Position numbers and translations under genes: made by a program
Notes under the pieces: model-generated
Told to the model about the DNA's origin: nothing
The model's database searches: none
The model's input: the letters and a program-made list of their open reading frames with translations, nothing else
Shown: one piece after another, positions 17,241 to 26,770 of the stretch
Numbering within the stretch: position 1 is the first letter of the stretch
Layout: the number at the start of each line of letters is the position of its first letter
Assembly: GCF_002933275.1 (NCBI RefSeq)
Contig: NZ_PSSX01000004.1
Span: 246,895 to 310,894 of the forward strand
Direction: 5' to 3'
DNA from: Marinobacter maroccanus
GTDB taxonomy: Bacteria; Pseudomonadota; Gammaproteobacteria; Pseudomonadales; Oleiphilaceae
Length of the DNA stretch: 64,000 nt

Positions 17241-18131
17241 ATGTCTGAAACCGTTGCGGTGGTGCGCGCCTCCCGACCCAATTTCCTGGTACTCGCACCG
17301 CTGTGTGCCGGCCTTGGCGTAGCGGTAGCCTGGCACCAGGGCGAGCCTCCGGCCCTGCTCAATACCCTGCTGGTCCTGATTGGCGCCCTGCTCGCCCACG
17401 CTGCCGTCAATTTGCTCAACGAATACGAGGACTTTGCCTCCGGGCTGGATCTGATTACCCGCCGTACGCCATTCTCCGGCGGCAGTGGCGCCTTGCCAGA
17501 GGTTCCCGCCGCCGCCCGGCAGGTCCTGCTGGCCGCCTTTGGCACCCTGGGTCTGGTTGTTGCCATAGGTCTCTACTTTCTCTGGCTCCGGGGCCTGCCC
17601 ATGCTGGTACTTGGCGCCGCCGGCGTGGTTCTGGTGCTCACCTATACCCGCTGGATTACCCGCTCACCGGTGATTTGCCTGCTGGCTCCGGGGCTGGGAT
17701 TCGGACCGGTGATGATTCTTGGCAGTCTGATTGCCCTGGGGGCCCGGCTGGACGCAACGGCTCTTACCGTTTCCGTCATCGGCCTGCTGCTGGTCAGTGA
17801 GTTGTTGCTGATCAATCAGATACCGGATGCCGAAGCTGACCGGAAAGTCGGGCGCCGACACCTGGTCATTACCCTTGGGAAGACGGTCGCCGCCCGCCTG
17901 GTTGCGCTTTTACTGCTAGGCAGCTTTGGGCTTCTGGGAGCGGCGATCTGGATCGGCTGGTTGCCGTTGTGGACCGCTCTCGCGTTTGCGCCTTTGCCGG
18001 CAGCAATCTGGGTAAGCGTCAAGCTGCCCGGCGGGCTCACCAACCCGGTACAGCTCAACACACTCCTTGGCACCAACGTCGCGGTGCTGCTGGCGACCCT
18101 GGCGCTATTGATCTGCGGACTCAGCCTTTGA
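17241..18131 (+). CDS. UbiA-family prenyltransferase (MenA-like)
   Basis: The 296-aa integral membrane protein with about eight to nine hydrophobic segments is predicted to attach an isoprenoid chain to an aromatic acceptor. The first Asp-rich motif is [14 protein letters not shown] (residues 54-67) and the second is [15 protein letters not shown], with [10 protein letters not shown] between as in MenA/UbiA relatives. An AGGAAGGA precedes ATG. Its 3' end overlaps the convergent chemoreceptor gene by 11 bp. No other quinone-biosynthesis gene is nearby, so the acceptor (demethylmenaquinone, ubiquinone precursor or other) is open. Confidence 0.8.
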   Translation: MSETVAVVRASRPNFLVLAPLCAGLGVAVAWHQGEPPALLNTLLVLIGALLAHAAVNLLNEYEDFASGLDLITRRTPFSGGSGALPEVPAAARQVLLAAFGTLGLVVAIGLYFLWLRGLPMLVLGAAGVVLVLTYTRWITRSPVICLLAPGLGFGPVMILGSLIALGARLDATALTVSVIGLLLVSELLLINQIPDAEADRKVGRRHLVITLGKTVAARLVALLLLGSFGLLGAAIWIGWLPLWTALAFAPLPAAIWVSVKLPGGLTNPVQLNTLLGTNVAVLLATLALLICGLSL

Positions 18132-19767
18132 ACCGGAACACACTGACCCTGGAACGCAGCTGACCGGCAAGCACGGCCAGATCCCGGCTGGCCCCGGCCA
18201 CCTGCTCGGAACCGGCTGAGGTCTCCACTGTGGCGTCGTGGATGCGGCTGATATTGCGGTTAACTTCTTCTGCAACGGAACTCTGCTCTTCCGAGGCGCT
18301 GGCGATCTGGGCATTCATGTCGTTGATGGCACCCACCTCGTTCCGGATTCGGGCCAGAGCAGCCTCCGCCTCGCTGGTCTTGTCCACCGTGGTGCGGGCG
18401 AGCTCCCGACTGCTTTCCATAACCTCGGTCGCCTGGCCGGCGCCCGCCTGCAGGTTTCCAATCATCTCCTGAATTTCCCGTGTGGAATCCTGGGTCCGCG
18501 ATGCCAGCGACCGTACTTCGTCGGCCACTACAGCGAATCCTCGACCATAGGTGCCGGCCCGGGCCGCCTCGATCGCGGCATTCAGCGCCAGCAGGTTGGT
18601 CTGCTCGGCAATGGCATTGATCACCTCAATGATCTTTTCGATATTGGCGCTGTCCTCGGACACCCGGTGTACAGTCTGGGTTGCCTGTTCCAGGGTTTCC
18701 GCCAGCTCCCCGATGGAGGCCGCGGTTTCCTGCACCACGCGATTGCCGCTCTCCACTTCGGTGTCGGCTTTCTGGGTGGCGGTTGCGGCGCTGGCCGCAA
18801 AGCCGGCCACTTCGCTCACCGTGGCAGCCATCTGGTTCACGGCCGTGGCCATTTGCTCCGCCTCGGTCGCCTGGAGGCGTATCTGTCGGCTGTTATTGTC
18901 CGAAGTACTTTCCAGCTCAGAGGACGCATTGGAGAGCTCTTCAGCGGCAGACCCTACTTCCCGGATAATGCCGCCCAATCGCTCCACAGTGTCCTGCAGC
19001 GCGCCCATCACGCTATCCGGGTACCGTGTCTGAAGCTCCTGATCCAACTCACCATCGGCCAGCTGACGAATGGCCCGGGCAACGTCTTCGGGCTCACCGC
19101 CAAGAATCTTCTTCAATCGGCGAATGATCACCAGAGCCACCAGGGCACCCAGAACCACCGCAAGACCGGTGACGGCCAGATTCAACGCATTGAATGTACT
19201 CGCTGCCTCGCGAACCTCATCCACGCCGCCTGTAACCACCTCTTCCTGGTAATCAATAAAGGCATTTACCCGTTTCAGCCACTCCGAGTAAGCGCCAGAG
19301 ACATCGCTGAGCAGAAATGCCCGGGCCTGGTCGATCTCTCCCGCCAGGCGAAGCTCGAGGAGGTCGTCGGTCAGCGTCAGGGCCCTGCGCTCGATCTCTT
19401 TGATCGCTGCCAACAGTTCCCTTTCCCGGCTGTTAGCGCCTTCTTCCCGGAACATCGTATCCATCGGGCCGGCGGAATCCCGGTAGAACCCCTTAAGACG
19501 CTCAATGTCCGCGAGGTGCCGTTGCAACTCCCGGTCGTTCTCAACCAGTACTGCATCGCGAATGGCTATTGCCCGGTCATGGACACTGCCCCGAAAGTTA
19601 ATGGCGTAGCGCTGCTTCACGGCGGCGCCATCACCCACGTCGGTCAGGGTCCTGTCGATAAAACCGACCCGATGATTACCAACCAGACTTATGGCAATCA
19701 TCAGCGACAGAATCAGACCAAAGCCAAGGGCAAGGCGTTTCGCAACGGTGAGCTGGCTAAACATCAT
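18121..19767 (-). CDS. methyl-accepting chemotaxis protein
   Basis: The 548-aa transmembrane chemoreceptor has TM1 at residues 10-30, a helical periplasmic 4HB-type sensor (about 31-185), TM2 at about 188-212, a HAMP domain ([32 protein letters not shown]) and a long cytoplasmic signalling coiled coil. The hairpin tip [18 protein letters not shown]...[13 protein letters not shown] binds CheA/CheW. There is no C-terminal NWETF-type tether for CheR/CheB. The ligand is unknown. It converges with the UbiA gene and is divergent from fadE. I looked for a sigma-28 promoter upstream and did not find a convincing one. Confidence 0.93.
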   Translation of the reverse strand: MMFSQLTVAKRLALGFGLILSLMIAISLVGNHRVGFIDRTLTDVGDGAAVKQRYAINFRGSVHDRAIAIRDAVLVENDRELQRHLADIERLKGFYRDSAGPMDTMFREEGANSRERELLAAIKEIERRALTLTDDLLELRLAGEIDQARAFLLSDVSGAYSEWLKRVNAFIDYQEEVVTGGVDEVREAASTFNALNLAVTGLAVVLGALVALVIIRRLKKILGGEPEDVARAIRQLADGELDQELQTRYPDSVMGALQDTVERLGGIIREVGSAAEELSNASSELESTSDNNSRQIRLQATEAEQMATAVNQMAATVSEVAGFAASAATATQKADTEVESGNRVVQETAASIGELAETLEQATQTVHRVSEDSANIEKIIEVINAIAEQTNLLALNAAIEAARAGTYGRGFAVVADEVRSLASRTQDSTREIQEMIGNLQAGAGQATEVMESSRELARTTVDKTSEAEAALARIRNEVGAINDMNAQIASASEEQSSVAEEVNRNISRIHDATVETSAGSEQVAGASRDLAVLAGQLRSRVSVFRFKG

Positions 19768-19986
19768 TAGGCTCCGGGTACTTTTTATTGAATGAGGCTA
19801 TGTGTTCTCCGAAAGTTGCAGCCTGGATCAATCAATGGAGAGAAACTTGCGGGTTTTTGACAATGCTTTTCATTACTGCAATCAATCTTTACATCCCGCC
19901 CCCACGCCTCTTGCAACTGGTCAGGCTTTGACCGATGGTAAAGGTCAGTTTCTCGCTGATTGCATTCACGATACGGAGGTCTTCAC

Positions 19987-22494
19987 ATGAGTGTTCTACT
20001 TCTGCTGATCAGTGCCCTGGTGCTGATCTACCTGGGTATAGGCGGCACCACAGCCGCTGCCGTCATGTCCATTGCGACCGTTGTGGGTCTGTTCCAGGAT
20101 GAATGGCACCTGATCAGCATTCTTTGTGGCGGTGTACTGCTGGCGCTGGCGTTAATCCTTGTTATTCCCGGCGACTTGCGCCTCGACAAGCTCAGCCGCC
20201 CCCTGCTTGGCTGGGTGCGCAGCCGGCTGCCGAAACTCTCGGATACCGAAGCCGAAGCCCTGAAATCCGGCTCGGTGGACTGGGACGGCGAACTGTTCTC
20301 CGGCAAGCCCAAATGGAACAAGTTGCTGGACGCCAAACCGGCGCACCTCACCAGCGAGGAGCAGGCCTTCCTGGACGGTCCGGTGGAAAAGCTGTGCGCC
20401 ATGCTCGACGACTGGAAAATCACCCACGAGCAGTACGACCTGCCGGACAAGGTCTGGAAGTTTATCCGTGAGAACGGCTTTTTCGGGCTGGTGATTCCCA
20501 AAGAAGACGGCGGCCTGGGGTTTTCCAACACCGCCCATTCTGAAATCGTCATGAAGATTTCCACCCGCAGCGTGTCGGCCGCGGTCACCGTGATGGTGCC
20601 CAACTCCCTCGGCCCCGGCGAGTTGCTGATGCACTACGGCACCGATGAGCAGAAACAGCACTATCTGCCCAGACTCGCCGGCGGCGATGAGATTCCCTGT
20701 TTTGCCCTTACCTCCCCGGTAGCCGGCTCGGACGCCGGCGCCATTCCGGACAAAGGTATCGTCTGCAAAGGCCAGTGGAACGGCAAGGAAGTGCTGGGCC
20801 TGAAAGTCACCTGGAACAAGCGTTACATCACCCTCGCACCGGTGGCGACACTGATCGGCCTGGCCATAAAGGTCTATGATCCGGACAAGCTGCTGGGCGA
20901 CGCCGATGAGATCGGTGTGACCTGCGTGCTGGTGCCGAAGGACACCGATGGCGTCAACGCCGGTGCCCGCCACCTGCCCATGAACACCGTGTTCATGAAT
21001 GGTCCCACCTGGGGCAACGACGTGTTCATCCCCATGGAACAGGTCATTGGCGGCCAGGATATGCTCGGCAAGGGCTGGACCATGCTGCTGGAATGCCTGT
21101 CCATCGGCCGCTCCATTTCCCTGCCGGCCCTGGGCACCGGCGCCGGCAAGGTGGCGAGCCTGGCTACCGGCTCCTACGCCTACACCCGGGAACAGTTCGG
21201 CCGCACCATCAGCCAGTTTGAAGGGGTTCAGGAAGCCCTGGAGCCCATCGCCGGTTACACCTACATGATGGACGCAGCCCGGCTGCTGACCTCCGGCATG
21301 CTGGACCGTGGCGTAAGGCCCTCGGTACCCTCCGCCGTTCTGAAATACCGCAACACCGATCTGATGCGGGAAGTCATCAACCACGCCATGGACGTAGTCG
21401 CTGGCCGGGGCGTCATCACCGGTCCCCGGAACTTCCTGGCCCGGGCCTACCAGGCGGTGCCCATCGGTATCACCGTCGAGGGCGCCAATATCCTCACCCG
21501 CAGCCTGATGATCTTCGGCCAGGGGTCTATTCGCTGCCATCCGTTTATTGTTGAGGAAATCGAAGCCGCGGGTATGGAAGATGAAGACAAAGCCGCGAAA
21601 AAGTTCGACGGCATTTTCTACCGCCATCTGGCCCACACCACCCGCAACGCGCTTCGGGCGCTTCTTCTGGGGCTGACCCGTGGCTGGATTGAATCTGTGC
21701 CACGGCAGGGCGATATCAAACCCTGTTACCGTCAGCTGGCACGCTTCTCCGCGGCTTTCGCCCTGATGACCGATGTCACCCTGCTAACGGTCGGTGGGGG
21801 CCTCAAGGCCCGTCAGCGGCTCTCCGGCCGCATGGCCGACTGCCTGGTGCAGCTGTACTACGCCACCGCCGTGATCAAACAATGGCATGAAGAAGGTTAC
21901 CCGGATGATCAGCGGCCGCTGGTGGAATGGTGCCTGAAGACCTGTCTGCATGATCTACAGGGCTCTATGCGCGAGGCGATCATCAACTTCCCGGTACCGG
22001 CTCTGCGCTGGCCCTTGCGCCTGTTGGTGTTCCCGCTAGGTGCCACCGGTCTTAACGGTCCGGACGACAAGCTGGGCGCGAAGGTCGCGGAATCCATCGT
22101 CAAGGACACCCCGGTGCGCCAGCGCATCAGTCGCGGTGCCTACACCACCATGGATCCGGAAGACCCACTCGGGCGGGTCCTCAATGCCTACAAACTCGCC
22201 AACGAGACCGCGGACATGCGCAACCGGCTGCATGACGCCATGCGTAACCGGGATGAAGACGAACTGGGCGGCATAGACCTGCTGATGGGCCATCAGCGCA
22301 AGGAACTGGTGGACTGGGCCTGTGCCCAGGGCGTGGTGAAAGCAGACGAGTGCGACAAACTGCTGGAAGCACTGGAAGCGCTTTACGATGTGATCCGCGT
22401 GGATGCCTTCGATGCCGATGGCCTGAAAGCACTCTCGCGGTGCGCCAAAGGCAAGCGCAAGGTGGTCGAACGCCCACCCAGAGATGAGAAATAA
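19987..22494 (+). CDS. fadE: acyl-CoA dehydrogenase FadE
   Basis: The 835-aa flavoprotein carries out the first step of fatty-acid beta-oxidation (acyl-CoA to trans-2-enoyl-CoA). The N-terminus has two hydrophobic segments (residues 1-60) linking it to the membrane, as in E. coli FadE (814 aa). The dehydrogenase core (about 80-480) includes FGLVIPKEDGGLGFSNTAHSE, CFALTSPVAGSDAGAIPDKG and the EQFGRTISQFEGVQE helix. The C-terminal third is the DUF1974-type extension. GGAGG lies seven bases before ATG 19987. trmO follows after 15 bp, probably in the same transcript. Confidence 0.95.
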   Translation: MSVLLLLISALVLIYLGIGGTTAAAVMSIATVVGLFQDEWHLISILCGGVLLALALILVIPGDLRLDKLSRPLLGWVRSRLPKLSDTEAEALKSGSVDWDGELFSGKPKWNKLLDAKPAHLTSEEQAFLDGPVEKLCAMLDDWKITHEQYDLPDKVWKFIRENGFFGLVIPKEDGGLGFSNTAHSEIVMKISTRSVSAAVTVMVPNSLGPGELLMHYGTDEQKQHYLPRLAGGDEIPCFALTSPVAGSDAGAIPDKGIVCKGQWNGKEVLGLKVTWNKRYITLAPVATLIGLAIKVYDPDKLLGDADEIGVTCVLVPKDTDGVNAGARHLPMNTVFMNGPTWGNDVFIPMEQVIGGQDMLGKGWTMLLECLSIGRSISLPALGTGAGKVASLATGSYAYTREQFGRTISQFEGVQEALEPIAGYTYMMDAARLLTSGMLDRGVRPSVPSAVLKYRNTDLMREVINHAMDVVAGRGVITGPRNFLARAYQAVPIGITVEGANILTRSLMIFGQGSIRCHPFIVEEIEAAGMEDEDKAAKKFDGIFYRHLAHTTRNALRALLLGLTRGWIESVPRQGDIKPCYRQLARFSAAFALMTDVTLLTVGGGLKARQRLSGRMADCLVQLYYATAVIKQWHEEGYPDDQRPLVEWCLKTCLHDLQGSMREAIINFPVPALRWPLRLLVFPLGATGLNGPDDKLGAKVAESIVKDTPVRQRISRGAYTTMDPEDPLGRVLNAYKLANETADMRNRLHDAMRNRDEDELGGIDLLMGHQRKELVDWACAQGVVKADECDKLLEALEALYDVIRVDAFDADGLKALSRCAKGKRKVVERPPRDEK

Positions 22495-22509
22495 GGTACA
22501 GGCCGGTCG

Positions 22510-22995
22510 ATGAGCGATCTTGCAGATTTGCGTCCCAATGAGGAGGCCGTGGAACTGGAACCCGCCTCTGACGCCACGTTGCGATTCATCGGCGCCATTC
22601 GCACCCCCTGGCATGATCGCAAGAATTGCCCGCGCCAGGGCGACCTGGACGGGCCGGAATGCCAGCTGGTTCTGGATCCTGTCTGGCACGACGCGCTGAA
22701 GGGGCTCGAAGACTACGACACCATCGAGGTGCTCTACTGGCTGGACCAGAGCCGCCGGGATCTGGTCCGGCAAAGCCCCAGAAGCGACGGCCAGACCTTC
22801 GGCACCTTTGCCCTGCGCTCGCCAGTTCGGCCCAATCCGATTGGCACGTCCATGGTCAAACTGGTTCGTATGGAAAAAGGGACCCTGATCGTGCGCGGCC
22901 TGGACTGTCTGGACGGAACGCCACTGCTAGACATAAAACCAGACCGCTGCGCCTTCAGCCCGAAGGCGCCGCCCAAAATGGGCAGTGGAAGATGA
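22510..22995 (+). CDS. trmO: tRNA (N6-threonylcarbamoyladenosine(37)-N6)-methyltransferase TrmO-like
   Basis: The 161-aa protein is mostly a TsaA/TrmO domain, a beta-barrel SAM enzyme that methylates t6A37 of tRNA-Thr. Family motifs are IGAIRTPW, NCPRQG, the IEVLYWLD segment and the signature TFALRSPVRPNPIGTSMVKL, then LDCLDGTPLLDIKP. It is shorter than E. coli TrmO (235 aa), lacking its C-terminal extension, as do many bacterial members. It follows fadE closely. Function as a tRNA methylase is inferred from the family; some TsaA-domain proteins may act on other substrates. Confidence 0.82.
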   Translation: MSDLADLRPNEEAVELEPASDATLRFIGAIRTPWHDRKNCPRQGDLDGPECQLVLDPVWHDALKGLEDYDTIEVLYWLDQSRRDLVRQSPRSDGQTFGTFALRSPVRPNPIGTSMVKLVRMEKGTLIVRGLDCLDGTPLLDIKPDRCAFSPKAPPKMGSGR

Positions 22996-23010
22996 CGGGG
23001 GCGAACTCCG

Positions 23011-23316
23011 TTACTGGTCAAGGATATCAATGATTTCCCGAGTATCCTTGATAACGGTATAGATGCGGTCTTCCACTCTGACCTCTTCCCGGCCATCGCC
23101 GATGTCACGAACATCGCCGTAATCGTACAGCTCACGATGCAAACGGTCGCCGCGGCCAATATCCACTTTTTTCTGCCAGCCAGGGGGCAGTGGCTTACCT
23201 TGCTCCAACTTCTTCTGCAGCCCGGGCGGCAATGCATCGCTATGGTTGCCAGCGTTGACGGGCAAGGTCGCACCGAACAGCAGCACGATTGCGATAGCAG
23301 ATAGTGTTTTAAACAT
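23011..23316 (-). CDS. small periplasmic RcnB/CigR-like protein with LPPG motifs
   Basis: The 101-aa protein has a signal peptide (cleavage near PVNA-GN) and two LPPG motifs, ALPPGLQKKLEQGKPLPPGWQKK, followed by a short acidic domain ending IYTVIKDTREIIDILDQ. This is the general layout of RcnB/CigR-family periplasmic proteins. I start at ATG 23316, preceded by AGGAGC with ten bases of spacing; an ATG eight codons upstream is also possible. It converges on trmO. The protein at 25546 shares the LPPG-QKK motif and signal peptide, so the two are probably distant paralogues. Confidence 0.65.
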   Translation of the reverse strand: MFKTLSAIAIVLLFGATLPVNAGNHSDALPPGLQKKLEQGKPLPPGWQKKVDIGRGDRLHRELYDYGDVRDIGDGREEVRVEDRIYTVIKDTREIIDILDQ

Positions 23317-23450
23317 GGATAGTTTGCTCCTCTTGGACATAGGTTCCGGGCATGATTAACCGATAGCCGGCATTTGAAAACTTTGTGTATAAACGCCCAG
23401 CTTTCGACTTGCGTTCCCTTACAGCATAAAAGCCCTGTTCGCTGGGCAAT

Positions 23451-24410
23451 TTACTCAGATACCGCTTCCGGACGCAGCCCTGAACTGATCGCTTCCGAGA
23501 CAAGCCAACGGCGCAGAAGCTGAATGCCTCGTTCACGACGACGGCTGGTTTTCCACGCAAAGTAAAAAATGTCGCCCGTCATGACGGAATGGCAGGGTAG
23601 GCGCACGAAGTCGCTGGAATCCTTGCGGGTACTGAGCATGTAGTCGTTGGTCAGCGCGATTCCCTGGTGAAATCTCGCTGCTTCCAACGACAACAGCATA
23701 TGACTCGAATGCAGCAAGCGGCACGACCCGGGCAGCGCCAGGCCCGCTTCACGGTACCAGGCCTCCCAGTCCCCACCCTGCCGGTCATAGATGCTGTAAG
23801 TCGACAGCAACGGAAACTCCGCCACCATTGCCGGCGTCAACAACACCGAGTCCGGGTCGCCGGCAACCTCTTCCAGCGCGAGCTCCCGGCGAATCTTCTG
23901 CCAATAATCCTGACTGCACACCGGGAACAGACGTTCTTCGTACAGCAGCTCATAGCTGAACGCTGGCGACGTGGGTTTGACGGTAATAAAACAATCCGCC
24001 ACCCGATCCGACAACACCGGATTGCCGCTGCTCATTTCCAGCGCAAGATCCAACTGTGGATGCAACCGCTTCAGATCCGGCAACCGTGGTACCAGCCATC
24101 GCACAGCAAACGAGCTGAACACCGAGAGCCGCAGCATCGACTCCTCATGCCCCAGAACCTGCTCACTGGCCCGCTCAATCTGCAACAGCGCTGAGCTGAC
24201 CGCATCCAGGTACTGCCGTCCCTCGTCGGTCAGCGACAGCGTCCGCCCGCTACGCCAGAACAGCTGCTCCCCAAGGTAAGTTTCCAGCTGTTTGATCTGG
24301 TGGCTCACTGCACTCTGGCTCACCGCCAGCTCTTCGGCAGCGAGTGAAAAGCTGTTGAGACGGGCAACGGCTTCGAATACGGGCAGGGCTTTCAGGGGTG
24401 GCAGTTTCAT
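23451..24410 (-). CDS. LysR-family transcriptional regulator (GcvA-like)
   Basis: The 319-aa regulator starts MKLPPLKALPVFEAVARLNSFSLAAEELAVSQSAVSHQIKQLE, the classic GcvA-type N-terminus with its winged helix-turn-helix, followed by a PBP2 effector domain. It is divergent from the EamA transporter at 24639 with repeat copy F between them, and likely regulates that exporter or itself. The AT-rich stretch 24430-24460 next to its start contains two TATCG words 19 bp apart, a possible operator. Confidence 0.88.
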   Translation of the reverse strand: MKLPPLKALPVFEAVARLNSFSLAAEELAVSQSAVSHQIKQLETYLGEQLFWRSGRTLSLTDEGRQYLDAVSSALLQIERASEQVLGHEESMLRLSVFSSFAVRWLVPRLPDLKRLHPQLDLALEMSSGNPVLSDRVADCFITVKPTSPAFSYELLYEERLFPVCSQDYWQKIRRELALEEVAGDPDSVLLTPAMVAEFPLLSTYSIYDRQGGDWEAWYREAGLALPGSCRLLHSSHMLLSLEAARFHQGIALTNDYMLSTRKDSSDFVRLPCHSVMTGDIFYFAWKTSRRRERGIQLLRRWLVSEAISSGLRPEAVSE

Positions 24411-24491
24411 TATCTAATTTTCTAATGGCTATCGAATAAAGATCATTTTATCGGATATTAACACCCCCTTAGACTGCCCTCCATGTTATGG

Positions 24492-24601
24492 GAGCAGATC
24501 GGGTGGCTCCCTCCGAAAATGCTCGGAGCCATGGATGGCGGAGAGCAAGCGTACAGGGACGTATTCACAGCGGTTTTCGGAGGGAGCCGCGCGATTTGCT
24601 C
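24492..24601 (-). repeat. dispersed three-way-junction repeat, copy F
   Basis: A 28-bp outer arm (left from 24492, right to 24601, with several G-T pairs) encloses the hairpins GAGCCATGGATGGCGG and GCGTACAGGGACGTAT, the reverse-complement form of copies A-D. It fills the divergent LysR/EamA intergenic region and supplies the spurious N-terminal extension of the EamA frame. Confidence 0.8.
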
Positions 24602-24638
24602 TTGCACCAGAACTGGAAGACTAAAAAGGGGAAAGAAC

Positions 24639-25589
24639 ATGTCAGGAAAAACCGTAAACAGCGCCATCCTGCTGCTGGTGATCGGCAACGCCATGGCGTT
24701 GATCTCTGACGTGTTCATCAAACTCCTGGAGCCCGGCGCCCCGGTGTTCCAGTTCGCCTTCCTGCGCTGCCTGATCACCCTGGCCTTTCTGCTGCCACTG
24801 GTAAAACAGCTGGACCGGAAAAACCTGTTCGCCGGCCTGAAAATCCACACCTTCCGGGCCCACATCCACCTGGCCGGCATCCTGTGCATGGTGATAGCCC
24901 TGGGTAACCTGCCGCTGGCAACCGCCAACGCCGTCTTCTATGCTGCGCCCATCCTGGTGATGGTGCTCTCGGTGTTCCTGTTCCGGGAAAAGCTGACACC
25001 CCTGAGCGTCACCGCCGTCTTCAGCGGCTTTGCCGGCATTGTGCTCATCCTGCGGCCGGTGGAATTCAACTGGGCGGCCGTGGCAGCCCTTGGCTCGGCC
25101 TTTGCCCTGGCCATCAACGCCGTGCTGGTTCGGAAACTGCCAAAACAGCAGAGCACCGTCCACAAACTGTTCCTGAACTACCTGCTGATTCTGCCAGCAG
25201 CCGGGGCCCTGGCCTGGTGGGAAGGTGCGCAATGGGATTCGGGCATCCTGATCGGCGCCATGGGTTCAGCCCTGTTCATTCTGGGCTACAACATTACCGT
25301 CCTGCTGGCCTACCGTCAGGTGGACGCCAACCAGGTCACCAGCGCCGAATACACTGGCTTGATCTGGGCCGTCGGGATTGGCTGGATCTGGTTCGGAGAA
25401 GTGCCTGACCTGTGGTTCCTGGCCGGCAGCCTGATGATTGTGGTGCCTTTGCTGCTGATCGGCCTGAAGCACCGGCGCAGGGAACCGGCGAGGGGATTCA
25501 ATCCGGCTCCGGAGCAGCAGGCGCTCCGGAACCGGGGTGGCCTACTCAGCGCCGGGAAGAGTCAATTAGCACGTGAGTGTCGTGAATAA
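24639..25589 (+). CDS. EamA/DMT-family transporter
   Basis: The 316-aa inner-membrane protein has ten hydrophobic segments in two EamA repeats: MALISDVFIKLLEPGAPVFQFAFLRCLITLAFLLP in the first half, and LLAYRQVDANQVTSAEYTGLIWAVGIGWIWFGEVP in the second. It is predicted to export an amino acid or similar metabolite. ATG 24639 follows GGGGAAAGAAC, and the longer frame reads through repeat copy F. Its last 44 bases overlap the convergent His-rich protein gene. The neighbouring divergent LysR gene is the likely regulator. Confidence 0.87.
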   Translation: MSGKTVNSAILLLVIGNAMALISDVFIKLLEPGAPVFQFAFLRCLITLAFLLPLVKQLDRKNLFAGLKIHTFRAHIHLAGILCMVIALGNLPLATANAVFYAAPILVMVLSVFLFREKLTPLSVTAVFSGFAGIVLILRPVEFNWAAVAALGSAFALAINAVLVRKLPKQQSTVHKLFLNYLLILPAAGALAWWEGAQWDSGILIGAMGSALFILGYNITVLLAYRQVDANQVTSAEYTGLIWAVGIGWIWFGEVPDLWFLAGSLMIVVPLLLIGLKHRRREPARGFNPAPEQQALRNRGGLLSAGKSQLARECRE

Positions 25590-25998
25590 TCCGACCAATC
25601 CGGGCCTCCGGTGGCAATCCGTCACCGTAACCCAGTTTGATGCGGTAATGGCCTGAATGGTGGCGATGCCAGTCACGCCGGCGGTCATACCTGTCGCGAT
25701 AGACATCGCGCTTATGCTTCTTGCCCCAATGGCGCTTGTCGCCATGGTAGCGATGGCGATCGTGGTGGTTTCGATCCCATTTATGCTGCTTGTAGTGCCG
25801 GGGCTTATGATGGTGCCGATCATAACGGTCGTCGCGGTAATGGGCCTGCAGGAACTTTTTCTGCTGGCCTGGAGGTAGGGTCTTCCCCCGCTCATGCTGC
25901 TGTTGCCAGCCATGACCCCGGCGGTCGTCATCAGCCATCACCGGAGCAGACGACATCAGGAATGCCGTTACCAGGCTTCCGATCAACAATCGCTTCAT
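25546..25998 (-). CDS. His/Arg/Asp-rich periplasmic LPPG-motif protein
   Basis: The 150-aa protein has a signal peptide (cleavage near PVMA-DD, residue 22). A long central region (about 45-115) is built mainly of His, Arg, Asp, Lys and Tyr, e.g. DDRYDRHHHKPRHYKQHKWD, suggesting metal binding. TLPPGQQKKF at about residues 40-49 and GLPPEARIGRIIHDTHVLIDSSRR at the end resemble the RcnB-like protein at 23011. The bias in composition means homology scores would be unreliable. It is convergent with the EamA gene. A role in metal homeostasis or envelope stress is inference only. Confidence 0.6.
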   Translation of the reverse strand: MKRLLIGSLVTAFLMSSAPVMADDDRRGHGWQQQHERGKTLPPGQQKKFLQAHYRDDRYDRHHHKPRHYKQHKWDRNHHDRHRYHGDKRHWGKKHKRDVYRDRYDRRRDWHRHHSGHYRIKLGYGDGLPPEARIGRIIHDTHVLIDSSRR

Positions 25999-26033
25999 GA
26001 TGATTCTCCCGTTCTGTTCAGAGACAGATCTCG

Positions 26034-26057
26034 CATCCGGACCCAGTGCCGGATGCC
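26034..26057. other. hairpin GCATCCGG-N8-CCGGATGC
   Basis: A perfect 8-bp stem lies in the 150-bp gap between the His-rich protein gene and the ChaC gene, both on the minus strand. There is no T-tract, so intrinsic termination is doubtful; it may stabilise an mRNA end. Confidence 0.35.
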
Positions 26058-26149
26058 TCTGCGCCCAGATTATCGAACCGGGAGAGAATGTCAGCGCCCC
26101 GAAGCGGGCTTTGCAGGATCTTTACGAAACGCCCGGTCTGCTTGACGTT

Positions 26150-26734
26150 CTAGCGTCCCTGCGTGTCGTTTTTAACGGCATACTTCAGGTGGGATTCAAT
26201 GGCAAAGGTGTGGGGGCAATCGGCACCAAGCGCGCGGAGGGATTCCGCCAGCCTCAGCAAATACTCGGCATTGGGACCGCTGGGACCCGAGGCAGAGGCG
26301 ATCTGGCGGGCAATATCAGCATCCGGCGCATGGCCCAGAAAGGCTTCGTTGTCTTCGGTGGCAATGTAAACCAGGCCCTCGGCATGGCTGCCATCGTCGA
26401 AGGTGAGCCTGGTGCTCAGGCGCAGATAGCCGTTCTTTTCCCGGACATCCAAGTGTTCGAACACCTTGGGTGACACCCGGAACGCCATGCCCTTGCAGAC
26501 AGCATCCGGGTTTTCTATGAGGGTGACCACCCGGCCCGGCGACTCGGGGGTTCCCCGGTGATCGTGCGACCCCTGCCAGAACCTCCGCTCCCAGCCCCGA
26601 ATCGACGCCGGGCGCTGCTCCAGGAAGGGAAAATCGACCTTGTGGATCAGGGAGCCATAACCAAACAGCCAGACCGACTCGACGCCCGCGAAATCGTATC
26701 GTTTGCGATTGTGCTCAATGGTATTGGCAGACAT
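26150..26734 (-). CDS. chaC: ChaC-like glutathione-specific gamma-glutamylcyclotransferase
   Basis: The 194-aa cytoplasmic enzyme is predicted to split glutathione into 5-oxoproline and Cys-Gly. It has the substrate-binding loop VWLFGYGSLIH (YGSL at residues 26-29) and the catalytic Glu99 in DVREKNGY. RPASIRGWERRFWQGSHDHRGTPESPGRVVTL is typical of the ChaC family. It precedes (in transcription order, follows) the MarC gene on the same strand with a 36-bp gap, so the two may share a transcript. Confidence 0.9.
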   Translation of the reverse strand: MSANTIEHNRKRYDFAGVESVWLFGYGSLIHKVDFPFLEQRPASIRGWERRFWQGSHDHRGTPESPGRVVTLIENPDAVCKGMAFRVSPKVFEHLDVREKNGYLRLSTRLTFDDGSHAEGLVYIATEDNEAFLGHAPDADIARQIASASGPSGPNAEYLLRLAESLRALGADCPHTFAIESHLKYAVKNDTQGR

Positions 26735-26770
26735 CAGACACCCTGCAGCAAGAACGGAACGGGGAATACT

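Noticed and set aside
19768..19986. Sigma-28 flagellar promoter for the chemoreceptor
   Set aside because: A CAAGTTT-like word occurs but no GCCGATAA-like -10 lies at the right distance.
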